From NCBI GenBank assembly GCA_002368175.1, contig AP018172.1, positions 6,823,001-6,887,000 on the forward strand: DNA of 64,000 bases. Reading direction: 5' to 3'. Within the stretch, counting starts at the first letter, position 1; each line of letters begins with the position of its first letter. This DNA comes from Calothrix sp. NIES-2098. Lineage in GTDB: Bacteria; Cyanobacteriota; Cyanobacteriia; Cyanobacteriales; Nostocaceae. The notes beneath the pieces are model-generated. The model had not been told where the DNA came from and made no database searches. It worked only from the letters and a program-made list of their open reading frames with translations. The position numbers and the translations under genes are program-made. This document shows positions 44,957 to 54,805 of this stretch, one piece after another.

Positions 44957-47554
44957 TTAGCGCTCCTGGCGCACACCACCAACCACTGGCTTAACTTCAT
45001 CTCCTGAGAAAGGATCGGTGCCACCACTCCAATTAAAGTCGCTAATGCGGAAGCTAATGCCGCCTAATTCCAGTACGGGATTGTAACGTAAGGTGACGCC
45101 ATAGGTACGACGGCTATATTCCACAATATAGTCGGTGCTACTTTCTCTACCTGTATCTAAGTTAACGGTTGTCTGAAATCCTAAGCGAAACGGGCCATAG
45201 ATTTGCTGTGTAATTCCAGCACTCAGCACTTTATTATCAACTGCGCGATCGAACAAAAAAGGCGATAATCCGCTAGTGAAACCTTGGGAATAGGTAACAT
45301 TAAAGGCGGTATAGTCTAAATAAGGTCGCGAGAAATGACCAATCTGCCCTTCTAAACCAATTGTGCCAATTAGGGTACTTTGGTTGTCGCCATTGGTGTA
45401 ATAACTAGTTGTACCCGTCACACCAGCGATCGCTCGCAAGTAAGGAACTACTGGGTTGGGTGTGTATCGTAATCCCCCAGTAGCGGTGGGTGGTAAGGGT
45501 TGCCCTTGCCATAATAACAACCCACCACTGAGAGCAGCACTACTTTGTAGGCGACCTAGGGAGATGCGATCGTTTTCTCGATTAGGTTCTAGGAGGTCGG
45601 GGCGATCGGTGTTGGCATTAATATACTGCGCACCTGCTTGATAGCTGAGGTTAATGCCGCTGTTCCCTAGGGGAATCACCGGTGAGATGAGTACTCCACC
45701 CAGACTACTTTGGACGGTTTGAAAGCCAAGAGTACCGTTATAAAGGCGATCGCGGTAGCTGTATTCTAAATTTAATAAATGGGGATTGCGATCGCCTAAG
45801 GTCTGGCGCAATCGCACGCTAGCTTTGAGGTTGTTTTCAATGTCGCCTAAGTTGAGACTGGTTAAATCGCCTCTACCTTCAATTACTGCCTTGGGATTCA
45901 AAGTTACATTGAGTCGGCTTCTGAGTCCAAACAGCCCAGCTAAATCGCCAGTACCTTCTTCTACAGCTTTTTGGACAAAAAACTGTGGCGTGATTGTCCA
46001 ACGTGCCCGATCTGTAGTCACAGGTTCAAAGCCACGTTCAATATATAAACCACCCCGCCGATCGGAATCAAAACCAGGGGTAGCGATCGCTGGAGTCACC
46101 TCGCGTTCCCGGCGGTCAATTTTCTGTTGTTCTCGTGGAATCCCGACAGCGAACTTTTGGTCAAAAACTAACCGCCCTTGCTGCGCCCTAACTCTATCTA
46201 CTAAAGGTGATTCGCGTGTCAGAGTCACCTTACCTGCCCGCAAAACTAATTCTGGAGGTGAAAAGGGGTCGTTTGTAATGCTGACATCTTGAGCTTGCCA
46301 ACCACGGGGATAAAATTCAATGCGTTCGGCTTCAAAGCGCAGGCGTTTGACTAAGCCTCCCGATTTTGGTTGGGGAATGTTTCTTGCATCTGCCCTCCCG
46401 CCGACTGTCACATCAATTCCCCCAGAGCTGTTGACACCAGAAAGCGGTTGATTGGAGCGAATGCGATCGCTAACAGGACGCTGTGGTACTCCTCCGGCGC
46501 TCACATCTGTGGGTAAGAAAGCTACATCTCTTTCTGCTGTAGGAATGTAAATTTCTCCCCTACCCTTTTCTAGTTCGCCACTATCTTGAATAAAGTTATA
46601 AGTAAAACGCTGTCCTCGCAATACCTGATCGCCCCGTGTTAATGCCACGTTGCCTTCTCCGACAGCGATCAAGTTATCTAAATTTATTTGCAGGCGATCG
46701 GCATCCACTACCGCCCCATCAAATCGTACTACTACATTTCCTTCGGCGGTAACAATCCGGCGTTGGTCATCAAAAACTTGGCGATCGGAAATCACTTCCA
46801 CCGTTCTTTGTCTAGCAGGAATTGTGCTAGCTGGGGGATTTGCCACAGGTTGTTGATTTTGTGGCTGATTTGTAGTATTTCCCTGAGGTGCTGCTGTTGG
46901 TTGCTGCGGCGACTGAAATTCTATTGTTGAGGGTGTTGGCGATCCGTTAGTTGGACTGCGAGACTTGAATTCAATAGTATTTTGTACTGGTTGAAGTGGC
47001 CCAGTATTTTCTGCAACAGATTCCGAAAAAGATAGTGAAAGATTGCTACTTCTGGCTGGTTGGGCTGGTTGAGTATTACTTGGCTGTTCTACTTGGGTAA
47101 ATTGTGCATTTGGGAACAAGTTCTGATTGCTGGTAGCATTTGGGGCTGAAGCGGGTAATACCACGCTGGCTGGCGCATCTAAGCTACTGCTGCCATTGTT
47201 TGTCGGATAAGCAATTGCTAATGGCTGCCCCAACAATGCTGCACTCCTCGGAGCGATCGCAGAAGAAAATTCCGGTGGAGCAATTTCCGGCGGATTAACT
47301 TTAACTAGGGTTGAGGAAAATCCTAAGTTATTTCGACTCAGTTTTAGCCTCTCTGATAGAGACTTTTGCTTCCCTACAGTTAAAGGCTGTGGCTTTGCTT
47401 GTTGTTGCTGGGATGTCTCTTGATTTTCTTGCGTCCCAGTATCTGCTGCTATTAATAAATTAAACTTGGGATCGCTAGCAGATGAGGTAGTCTTAGCAGG
47501 TTGTAACGCTTCCGCGATCGGAGGTGGTGCAGGTGGCAGAACTGGATGAAGCAT
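44957..47554 (-). CDS. DUF3769-type LptD/OstA-like outer-membrane protein
   Basis: An 865-residue protein. The N-terminal ~240 residues are low-complexity (Pro/Gln/Ser/Asn) and probably disordered. Residues ~245-345 form an OstA/LptA-like beta-jelly roll (VEVISDRQVFDDQRRIVTAE, GNVALTRGDQVLRGQRFTY). The C-terminal ~480 residues have alternating hydrophobic strands with many aromatic ends (NLEYSYRDRLYNGTLGF, YTAFNVTYSQGF), consistent with a beta barrel. Cyanobacterial DUF3769 proteins are predicted to be the LptD counterpart inserting lipopolysaccharide. No standard signal peptide is evident at the given ATG, so the true start or export signal should be checked. Its convergent neighbour is the kinase gene. 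Confidence 0.85.
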   Translation of the reverse strand: MLHPVLPPAPPPIAEALQPAKTTSSASDPKFNLLIAADTGTQENQETSQQQQAKPQPLTVGKQKSLSERLKLSRNNLGFSSTLVKVNPPEIAPPEFSSAIAPRSAALLGQPLAIAYPTNNGSSSLDAPASVVLPASAPNATSNQNLFPNAQFTQVEQPSNTQPAQPARSSNLSLSFSESVAENTGPLQPVQNTIEFKSRSPTNGSPTPSTIEFQSPQQPTAAPQGNTTNQPQNQQPVANPPASTIPARQRTVEVISDRQVFDDQRRIVTAEGNVVVRFDGAVVDADRLQINLDNLIAVGEGNVALTRGDQVLRGQRFTYNFIQDSGELEKGRGEIYIPTAERDVAFLPTDVSAGGVPQRPVSDRIRSNQPLSGVNSSGGIDVTVGGRADARNIPQPKSGGLVKRLRFEAERIEFYPRGWQAQDVSITNDPFSPPELVLRAGKVTLTRESPLVDRVRAQQGRLVFDQKFAVGIPREQQKIDRREREVTPAIATPGFDSDRRGGLYIERGFEPVTTDRARWTITPQFFVQKAVEEGTGDLAGLFGLRSRLNVTLNPKAVIEGRGDLTSLNLGDIENNLKASVRLRQTLGDRNPHLLNLEYSYRDRLYNGTLGFQTVQSSLGGVLISPVIPLGNSGINLSYQAGAQYINANTDRPDLLEPNRENDRISLGRLQSSAALSGGLLLWQGQPLPPTATGGLRYTPNPVVPYLRAIAGVTGTTSYYTNGDNQSTLIGTIGLEGQIGHFSRPYLDYTAFNVTYSQGFTSGLSPFLFDRAVDNKVLSAGITQQIYGPFRLGFQTTVNLDTGRESSTDYIVEYSRRTYGVTLRYNPVLELGGISFRISDFNWSGGTDPFSGDEVKPVVGGVRQER

Positions 47555-47835
47555 ATTTCAGCACAATCAAGCTAACAAATAGCCAATAAGTAGCCGGAAG
47601 GATGAACTACACTTTTTGCCTTCCGACTTTGCTTTCTGCCTATTTGCAGCAAGCTTGCCGGACAAGAACACTAAGCCGCCAAAAGATCCACCAGCAGGGT
47701 TTCCTTCTGGGTCAAATTTGGGATTACCCTCCCTTTAGCAAACTTTTGGAGGGTAGCTTCCCACTTAAGCCAGTGTCCATAGCTTCTAGTGTCTTCGGCC
47801 TTCCGGCATTACTACGCGGATTATCAATCGCGCTT

Positions 47836-47952
47836 TTACTCTAAATCCCGACGACCGGGGTTACGAGCTGGATCGTTCGACAAAAATCCAAAGACGAAGA
47901 TAGTCACAAAGAAGGCAACAACAATATAAACAGCGATTTTTAAAGTAAGCAT
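47836..47952 (-). CDS. psbI: Photosystem II reaction-centre protein I
   Basis: A 38-residue protein read from the minus strand: it begins MLTLKIAVYIVVAFFVTIF and ends with a polar tail SNDPARNPGRRDLE. This is a near-exact match to PsbI as known from many cyanobacteria. It is a single-span thylakoid subunit at the periphery of D1 that aids PSII dimer stability. A good Shine-Dalgarno-like GGAGAT lies about 7 bp upstream. The gene is too short for standard ORF cut-offs. No other psb gene is adjacent. Confidence 0.97.
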   Translation of the reverse strand: MLTLKIAVYIVVAFFVTIFVFGFLSNDPARNPGRRDLE

Positions 47953-48488
47953 CAGAGATATCTCCAAAAGGTATGAGAAACAGAAAATCTCTCTCTCGGT
48001 ATCTGCTATGCAGAAAAGATAGCTCCTTTATATTACCCAAATCTCGTCCCTTTTTTGGAAGACTATGGTGCGTTGGAGAACTATTTCTCCAGCACATCAT
48101 TGGGTCTGGTAGAGGGTTTGTCTGTTTTTTAGATATCCCTTACTAAGAAGTTGTGGACTGGTTACTCTGATGACGTTTACTAGCGCCATAGGTTTCCAGG
48201 TGTAGATACAGAGTAGCTAGTTATCAGAAATCGCTATTTTTTATAGTCCGCCGTCCATCATAATCGCAAACAGTTGACTTCGCCTCAGTATTTATTGGTG
48301 TCAACAAAGCGTAGAAATCTGTTGCATTGCGAGGTTTCAGGCTTACCAAGCGATTTTCTCACTTAGAGCAGGGGCTGTCATCTCTTCAAGAGGAGCATAC
48401 TAGTTAAGTATTAACGAGAATTTTGATGAACCCGCCCCTAATTGAACACCTCAGCGAAAAATGCCTAATTTAAATGCTTGATGATTTA
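47953..48488. other. Intergenic region, 536 bp, upstream of psbI
   Basis: This is the psbI leader and promoter region plus the downstream end of the acyltransferase gene. The psbI Shine-Dalgarno lies at about 47957-47962. I saw no further gene; the segment 48300-48460 has mixed composition but no clear fold. Confidence 0.5.
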
Positions 48489-49229
48489 CTAACTCCTATT
48501 TCCTTCTTCATAAGTTGTTAGTCTATGCAGTTCGTGATGATTACCGTTCAGCAATAAATCTTTGTGAATACGGCTTTTGATCGTTTTTGCTGGTATACCT
48601 ACAGCGACTGAGAAGGGAGGAATATTTTTCGTCACAACTGCGCCTGCACCAATCACGCTACCTTTACCAATCGTGACGCCATCTAATACAGTTACCCCAT
48701 GTCCTAGCCAGCAATCATCTTCAATCACAATTCCTTTGCGTGTAATTCCTTGGTATCGGATTGGTTCTATGGGATCGGCAAAGTTATGATTATTCGCATA
48801 TATGCCTGAATGAGATGCAATCATACAGTATTTACCTATTTTGATATCCCCAGGCCCAGCAATACATACGTTAGGGCCAATGAAAGTCTCATCATCAATA
48901 TAGATAGAAGTACCATCCAAACAACCTATATCAACATTACGCTCAATAGCTACTTTATTTCCTAGGTAAATTCTATTATTCTCTCCCTTGGCATCTATCC
49001 GCACACCTTTGAAAATCAATACATTTTTGCTGATTTCCATGCAATTAGTCCCAATAAACTCAACTCCATTTTGGATATAAACTTGACTATCTAAACTAGC
49101 AAAAATTCTCCGATATACCAGATTTCGTAATTGAGGGCCAAGAGCGATCGTTGGAATACTACCTAAGATTGTAGTCAATAAAACTTCTTGAAATCGTTGT
49201 ATTTTGGCTAAGTAATCCTGATTTTTCAT
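48489..49229 (-). CDS. Left-handed beta-helix acyltransferase (LacA/NodL-like)
   Basis: A 246-residue hexapeptide-repeat transferase. The first ~40 residues are an amphipathic helix. The beta-helix core (~50-215) is visible as repeats such as VAIERNVDIGCLDGTSIYID, CIAGPGDIKIGKYCMI and GVTIGKGSVIGAGAVVTKNI. His in ANNHNF may be catalytic. Its C-terminus (PPFSVAVGIPAKTIKSRIHK) is the typical cap. Probable role is O-acetylation of a sugar or surface polymer, by analogy to maltose/galactoside acetyltransferases. It stands alone, after long AT-rich DNA. Confidence 0.9.
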   Translation of the reverse strand: MKNQDYLAKIQRFQEVLLTTILGSIPTIALGPQLRNLVYRRIFASLDSQVYIQNGVEFIGTNCMEISKNVLIFKGVRIDAKGENNRIYLGNKVAIERNVDIGCLDGTSIYIDDETFIGPNVCIAGPGDIKIGKYCMIASHSGIYANNHNFADPIEPIRYQGITRKGIVIEDDCWLGHGVTVLDGVTIGKGSVIGAGAVVTKNIPPFSVAVGIPAKTIKSRIHKDLLLNGNHHELHRLTTYEEGNRS

Positions 49230-50461
49230 GGTTAGTTGAGTTCAAATAGATTGTGGCTGTTACTTAGAAAACAATGCGAGCAATGTATGTTAAAGCTCTA
49301 ATACAAAAATCTCTCAAGATGATTGAAATAGCTTGCTGAATGTGAGAAATACTCATCCAATATGAGAAAAATAGTTATTTAGTTGTCAGAGATGAGAAAG
49401 CTTGTAAAAATGGCAATCTTTTTTTACTTACCTGATGCACAGATAAGCTACCCAAATTCTTGTAAACACCTGTAAAGCCAGGTTCAGAACAAGATTGTGA
49501 ATTTGATTTCTTCAGCAATTCTTGAAGTTAATTGGTATCTAATGCTTGCTTTGCTGCGTAAAAAAGCGCCATAGCAGTATTCAAAATTAACTTTAATGAA
49601 GGTACTGCTGCTTCTCGCAAAGCTGAGTTCAATCCCAAGATCGGTGAATTGCTAAATCAAAACTGCATCATTAAGTTGCAATTGGAGTAGTTTAGACTTT
49701 TGCCACCTACCCTATTTAACAAGCTTTTTGTTAACAACAATACATTTTTATCTATCTAGATAAAAGGTCAAAAATTTTACCTTTATATTCAAATGTATTT
49801 ATTGTTTATTTATTTTTGGTATTTTTGAGCAAGTAAAATTATGTTAGGGTGGAGTATCCCCTACTTCAGCCATCACATTAAAGTTCACCATCGGTGCAAA
49901 CAAGTAAGCCCTTCCCCGACTGCTATGACGGCTTTCTTGCAACGAATTTCTAGAGTATGCTGCTCTAATCATGTTGCACACAGATGATTTACATAAAAAA
50001 CAAATCACTCTTGCAAGTACATGAGTGGCTTTTAACAACAAGTGCCTTCAAATATAACACATTTTATTTTTAATAGCAGGCTAAAAAAATATTTTTAATT
50101 TATAACGTTTACTCAAATGTATATAGCTTTTTATATAAAAAACAAATTTTTATACCAATAAATAAAATTATTTAAGTGTAGCAATTTAGCATAAATAATT
50201 TTTACTATTGCGATTCATAATTGATAATTTTCTCATGGCTGATATCTAACAATTTGTAAATCACCCGCTTAGATAACCCATTTGGGTGATGTGTGCTGAA
50301 CCTTGCTCATAATAAATTTTGAATAAAACATAGACACAAATTTACAAGCAAATTTACTCGACGGGAGAAGAGAGTGGAAGCGTAGCGGCTTGTCGATAGA
50401 CATAGCCCAAATTTATCCATCACTCTCCACTCTCACAGTTAGTTTAAAAAGTAGGCATTTT
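49230..50461. other. Long AT-rich intergenic region, 1.2 kb
   Basis: No convincing gene. It contains a weak 65-codon frame (minus strand, 49844-50041) without coding signature. Two hairpins are present near the right end: ATCACCC/GGGTGAT (50260-50266, 50284-50290) and GAGAGTGGA/TCCACTCTC (50370-50378, 50426-50434), the latter ending 27 bp before the next ATG. No tRNA or known RNA family was recognised. Confidence 0.55.
50260..50290. terminator. Hairpin ATCACCC/GGGTGAT
   Basis: Perfect 7-bp arms separated by 17 nt, ~170 bp before the 50462 gene. Could be a terminator or part of a 5' leader structure; not decisive. Confidence 0.3.
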
Positions 50462-50776
50462 ATGAAAGAAATTGTTCAACAAGCTTTAAACACCGGCTAT
50501 TTGAGTGTCGCCGCCCAAAATCAGATCAAATTGCTACTGCAAAGTGATTATGACTCAGAAGACTTGGATGCCTACATCATTTTGCAACGAGCTGTGGTGG
50601 CGGGTGATGTCAAGCAAGAACCACGTATTCAAAAAGCCTCTCGCTCCAACACAGCTAAAGATGCTGGCTCAAATATCAAACTTGCTTATCAAGTAGCAGC
50701 TGAGTTAGCTTGTGTAGCAGCTATGGCTCTGACTATACCGAACAACACCAAGGATTCTTCTTACTTGGGTGCATAG
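50462..50776 (+). CDS. Small conserved cyanobacterial hypothetical protein
   Basis: A 104-residue protein starting MKEIVQQALNTGYLSVAAQN. The frame opens 24 codons earlier, but the ATG at 50462 is preferred because the N-terminal pattern MxEIVQxALxxGYL recurs in small cyanobacterial proteins known to me by memory. The region up to ~residue 60 is helical (LLLQSDYDSEDLDAYIILQRAVVAGDVKQ); the rest is polar, then a short hydrophobic segment AAELACVAAMALTI. The upstream hairpin at 50370-50434 lies in its leader. Function unknown. Confidence 0.72.
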   Translation: MKEIVQQALNTGYLSVAAQNQIKLLLQSDYDSEDLDAYIILQRAVVAGDVKQEPRIQKASRSNTAKDAGSNIKLAYQVAAELACVAAMALTIPNNTKDSSYLGA

Positions 50777-51435
50777 ATTGTTACTTTAACTTGTCGTCTT
50801 GGTTAAACAGATTCCACTCGACTGGACAATGCAAGGAAGTAGGGTTGCACAGCAGTAGAAGAGAGAATATAACTATTGCCACTCAACAAATGACAAATTG
50901 AAAACTAAAATAAATTTTTATTTGTCCTGCCTACACAGTTGGCGATCGCTACTTACATGAATCGCAATCTGCTAAAACACAGAATTTTTGTACTCAATCT
51001 ACTAAAATTCCGCAACAAAGATTATTAAAAAATAATTAAAAATGAGAATCTGCTTTGAACTCATAGCAGATTGTTTGCTGGCGGAGTAAAATCTCTCGAA
51101 TATAGCTTCCAGAGAGGTTTTTGACAGTTATTATCCAGCTAATAATTAAATCGAAAATAAATCTAAATACTGAAAAAATTTAATACATCCAGAGCTATTT
51201 GTAATTGAGTAGAAAATTACAGTCAATAGTTAAGTTTTACAATACCAAGCACAGATCCCAGAAGACCGCTTAAGATATGAAATAGTCTTGGTGTAAACTC
51301 TAGCAACGTTGACAAGAATGATTCTCAATGCTTAACAAAGTCATAGCATTCTTACAAACATAGTATAAAGAATTGGCAACATTGGGTAAAGACAGTAAAA
51401 AATAACCTTAGCTAAACTTGGAGTTTTGCCAACCT
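50777..51435. other. Intergenic region, 659 bp, upstream of glgP
   Basis: AT-rich leader of glgP. One HIP1 site near 50940. No clear riboswitch, tRNA or gene was identified. Confidence 0.5.
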
Positions 51436-54000
51436 ATGCAGCCAATTCGTACATTTAACGTCTCTCCTTCTCTTCCGCCGCGACTTGAACCGCTGCGGCG
51501 GCTGGCATATAACTTGCACTGGGATTGGAACGTTGAGAGCAAAGATTTATTTCGCCGCCTAGATCCTGACTTATGGGAGTCTAGCCACCATAACCCAGTG
51601 TTAATGCTGGGTACTATTAGCCAAGGGCGATTGTTGGAAGTTGTCGAAGATGAAGGCTTCTTAGCGCAAATGGATAGAGCTGCTCGTCAGCTAGAAGATT
51701 ATTTACAAGAGCGTTCCTGGTATCAAAAACAGCGCAGCCAAAAACCAAAAGAATGCTACGCTTATTTTTCGGCTGAATTTGGATTAGTAGATTGTTTGCC
51801 AGTTTACTCTGGAGGTTTGGGGGTTCTCGCGGGAGATCACCTAAAATCTGCCAGTGACTTGGGATTACCTTTGGTTGGTGTTGGCTTGCTCTACCAACAA
51901 GGTTACTTTGCCCAGTATCTCAATGCTGATGGTTGGCAGCAAGAACGCTATCCCATCAATGATTTCTACAATATGCCTTTACACCTGGAGCGTAATTCTG
52001 ATGGCTCAGAATTGCGCATTGCCGTAGAGTACCCAGGACGTAAAGTGTACGCTAGGGTTTGGCGGGTACAAGTGGGAACAGTACCACTGTATTTGTTGGA
52101 TACCAACATTGAACCCAACAACCCTTACGACCATGACATCACAGATCAGCTGTATGGTGGCGACATTGACATGCGTATCCACCAGGAAATCATGCTGGGT
52201 ATCGGTGGCGTGCAGATGTTAAAAGCTTTGGGGTATAAAGTTACTGCTTACCACATGAATGAAGGTCACGCAGCTTTCTCAGCCCTGGAGCGAATCCGGA
52301 TGTTGATTCAGGAAGAAGGGTTGAGTTACGCTGATGCCAGACAAGTAGTAGCTTCCAGTAATATTTTCACTACCCATACACCTGTACCAGCGGGGATTGA
52401 TTTGTTCCCACCGCAGAAAATTTTGGACTACCTGAAATATTATGCAGGGATCTTTGGCTTGCCTGAAGAACAATTTTTAGGGCTAGGACGGGAAAATACA
52501 GGCGATTTATCTGCACCTTTTAGTATGGCAGTGTTGGCGCTGAAGATGGCAACATTTTCCAATGGTGTAGCGCAACTGCATGGGGTGGTGTCACGCCAGA
52601 TGTTCCAAGGGTTGTGGAAGAAAGTACCCGTAGAGGAAGTACCGATCGCAGCAATTACGAATGGTGTCCATGCCCGTAGTTGTGTGGCAAAATCCACTCA
52701 GGAATTGTATGACCGTTACCTGGGGCCAAATTGGTCATCAGCACCACCAGATAATCAGTTGTGGGAGAGGATGGACGCCATCCCCGATGAGGAGTTGTGG
52801 CGCAATCACGAACGCTGTCGCTTGGATATGATTTTGTATGTGCGAGAGCATTTAGTGAAGCATTTACGCGATCGCGGTGCTTCGGCTTCGGATATTGCTC
52901 AAGCTCAAGAAGTTTTAGATCCAAACGTTTTAACCATTGGTTTTGCAAGGCGTTTTGCTACCTACAAGCGTGCTACTCTTTGGATGCGCGATTTAGAACG
53001 CATCCGGCGGATATTACTCGGTAATAAAAACCGCAAAGTCCAATTTGTCATCGCTGGTAAAGCACACCCGAAAGATATTCCCGGTAAAGAACTCATCCGC
53101 GAGATTAATCATTTCATCCGCGAACAACATTTAGAAAAACAAGTGGTGTTTGTTCCCAATTACGACATTCACATTTCGCGGTTGATGGTGGCTGGTTGCG
53201 ATATCTGGCTAAATACCCCACGTCGTCCTAGAGAAGCGTCTGGAACCAGTGGAATGAAAGCCGCAATGAACGGATTGCCAAATTTAAGCGTTCTTGATGG
53301 CTGGTGGGATGAGGCTGATTATGTCCGCACTGGTTGGGCGATTGGACATGGAGAAAATTACGAAGATCCCAACTATCAAGATGAGGTAGAAGCCAACGCT
53401 CTCTACGATTTGCTAGAGAAGGAAGTTGTACCGCTATTTTACGATCATCGCGATGTTGATGGTTTACCCCGTCATTGGGTAGCGAAAATGAAGGATGCGA
53501 TTCGCTTGAATTGTCCGTTCTTTAACACAGCCCGGATGGTGCGAGAATATGCCCAACGAGCTTATTTCCCTGCTAGCGATCGCTATCATACTCTCACTGC
53601 CGATAACTACGCCCCAGCGAAAGAATTAGCAGAGTGGAAAGCCAAACTCAGCGACCATTGGTTTAATATCAAAATCAAAGATGTTGACGTGTCAGCAGCC
53701 GCAGATATTGAAGTTAACCAAACCGTGGCAGTGAAAGCCAAGGTAGATTTGGCCACTTTGACTAACAACGATGTGCAGGTGGAACTATACCAAGGTGCAA
53801 TTGATGCCAATGGTGATATAGTCAACGCTGTTCCCGTAGTTATGGATTACCAAGGCGAGGATACACAAGGACTAAGTGTTTACACGGCTAATATTATTTA
53901 CACCACCTCTGGTTTGCAAGGCTTATCTTTGCGCGTATTACCGAAACACCCATACCTCTCTAATGCTTATGAGCCAAGGTTGATTGCTTGGGCGGAGTAG
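51436..54000 (+). CDS. glgP: Alpha-glucan (glycogen) phosphorylase
   Basis: An 854-residue GT35-type phosphorylase that releases glucose-1-phosphate from glycogen using pyridoxal phosphate. The N-terminal DUF3417 region (RTFNVSPSLPPRLEPLRRLAYN) and the catalytic blocks are present: EFGLVDCLPVYSGGLGVLAG, YHMNEGHAAF, THTPVPAGIDLF, GFARRFATYKRA, and the PLP-Lys motif EASGTSGMKAAMNG with GWWDE after it. The start is ATG 51436 (MQPIRTF); the frame opens at TTG 51418 but that adds six atypical residues. It ends in a strong palindrome (54088-54129). This is the maltodextrin/glycogen type of GlgP found in bacteria and archaea. Confidence 0.96.
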   Translation: MQPIRTFNVSPSLPPRLEPLRRLAYNLHWDWNVESKDLFRRLDPDLWESSHHNPVLMLGTISQGRLLEVVEDEGFLAQMDRAARQLEDYLQERSWYQKQRSQKPKECYAYFSAEFGLVDCLPVYSGGLGVLAGDHLKSASDLGLPLVGVGLLYQQGYFAQYLNADGWQQERYPINDFYNMPLHLERNSDGSELRIAVEYPGRKVYARVWRVQVGTVPLYLLDTNIEPNNPYDHDITDQLYGGDIDMRIHQEIMLGIGGVQMLKALGYKVTAYHMNEGHAAFSALERIRMLIQEEGLSYADARQVVASSNIFTTHTPVPAGIDLFPPQKILDYLKYYAGIFGLPEEQFLGLGRENTGDLSAPFSMAVLALKMATFSNGVAQLHGVVSRQMFQGLWKKVPVEEVPIAAITNGVHARSCVAKSTQELYDRYLGPNWSSAPPDNQLWERMDAIPDEELWRNHERCRLDMILYVREHLVKHLRDRGASASDIAQAQEVLDPNVLTIGFARRFATYKRATLWMRDLERIRRILLGNKNRKVQFVIAGKAHPKDIPGKELIREINHFIREQHLEKQVVFVPNYDIHISRLMVAGCDIWLNTPRRPREASGTSGMKAAMNGLPNLSVLDGWWDEADYVRTGWAIGHGENYEDPNYQDEVEANALYDLLEKEVVPLFYDHRDVDGLPRHWVAKMKDAIRLNCPFFNTARMVREYAQRAYFPASDRYHTLTADNYAPAKELAEWKAKLSDHWFNIKIKDVDVSAAADIEVNQTVAVKAKVDLATLTNNDVQVELYQGAIDANGDIVNAVPVVMDYQGEDTQGLSVYTANIIYTTSGLQGLSLRVLPKHPYLSNAYEPRLIAWAE

Positions 54001-54087
54001 ATTCAGTCAAGTTGTCGATACTCCAACTCTGCGAGAAGGGCTACGCCCAACGGAGAACCGGAAGGGTAGGGTAGCAACTGGCGTTTA

Positions 54088-54129
54088 AAAGTAAAAAGTT
54101 AAAACATATATGTTTTAACTTTTTACTTT
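54088..54129. terminator. Perfect 42-bp palindrome after glgP
   Basis: Two 21-bp arms (54088-54108, 54109-54129) are exact reverse complements with no spacer; the left arm begins AAAGTAAAAAGTTAAAACAT. It lies 88 bp past the glgP stop and can fold as a long AT-rich hairpin ending in a T-rich run. It is a likely terminator; such a perfect arm length is striking. Confidence 0.7.
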
Positions 54130-54273
54130 CCTTGGAGCAACCAAAAGGCCATTTTGTAGATATTTAAGATTGAGTTATTTTGAGATTTTAGTAGGACGGT
54201 AGGTGAAAGGTGTCTGCGGATTAGTTGATTGTGGTGTTCCGACCATTTACCAATTTGATAGGAGGACATCAAT

Positions 54274-54771
54274 GTGACTGATGAACAACATTCTCTGCTG
54301 AAAGCATCAGAGATTAATTCAATAGATGCGTTTGAGTTTCATCATCCACTCAATCCCAATTCAGAAATTTATTTACGGTTCCTTGGGCGTGCTGTCGGTC
54401 TTAAACGCATTGGTGTAACGATTGCTCGTGTACCACCTGGTAAGGAATCTTTTATTTATCACGCTCACCAGAATGAAGAAGAATGGGTTTACATCTTGTC
54501 AGGTCGAGGTATTGCGGAAATTGGAGATAGGGAATACGAAGTAGAACCAGGAGACTTTATGGGATTTGGGCTACCTCAACAACCACATCATCTTCGTAAT
54601 CCCTTCAATCAAGACCTTGTATACCTGATAGGTGGAGAAGCAGGACGCTTAGATGTTGGCATTTTTCCTCGGCTTGGTAAACGGGTGATTAGGGATAGTG
54701 AGTCAGCTTACATATTTGATGAGTCAGCGCTGCAACTTTTGTGGAGCAGCAAGCAATCTGCTGAGGATTGA
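54274..54771 (+). CDS. Cupin-domain protein
   Basis: A 165-residue cupin with GTG start at 54274, preceded by a strong Shine-Dalgarno AGGAGG at 54260-54265 (8-bp spacing). Motif 1 is YHAHQNEEEWVYILSGRG and motif 2 PGDFMGFGLPQQPHHLRNP, with enough His and Glu for metal binding. It resembles small cupins of unknown substrate. It differs from the other cupin (31737-32084) in having a full His/Glu set. It is monocistronic. Confidence 0.9.
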   Translation: MTDEQHSLLKASEINSIDAFEFHHPLNPNSEIYLRFLGRAVGLKRIGVTIARVPPGKESFIYHAHQNEEEWVYILSGRGIAEIGDREYEVEPGDFMGFGLPQQPHHLRNPFNQDLVYLIGGEAGRLDVGIFPRLGKRVIRDSESAYIFDESALQLLWSSKQSAED

Positions 54772-54805
54772 TACCTGCTGGAATGCTCGTCGCAGCGTTT
54801 AAGTT

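Noticed and set aside
47602..47844. 80-codon plus-strand frame upstream of the LptD-like gene
   Set aside because: Low-complexity translation resembling dispersed cyanobacterial repeat text; it has no family resemblance.
47861..48100. 79-codon minus-strand frame overlapping psbI
   Set aside because: Composition (Cys/Tyr/Arg-rich) is not protein-like, and the overlapping 38-codon psbI frame explains the conserved sequence.
49844..50041. 65-codon minus-strand frame in the long AT-rich gap
   Set aside because: No domain, no ribosome site, atypical composition; probably spurious.
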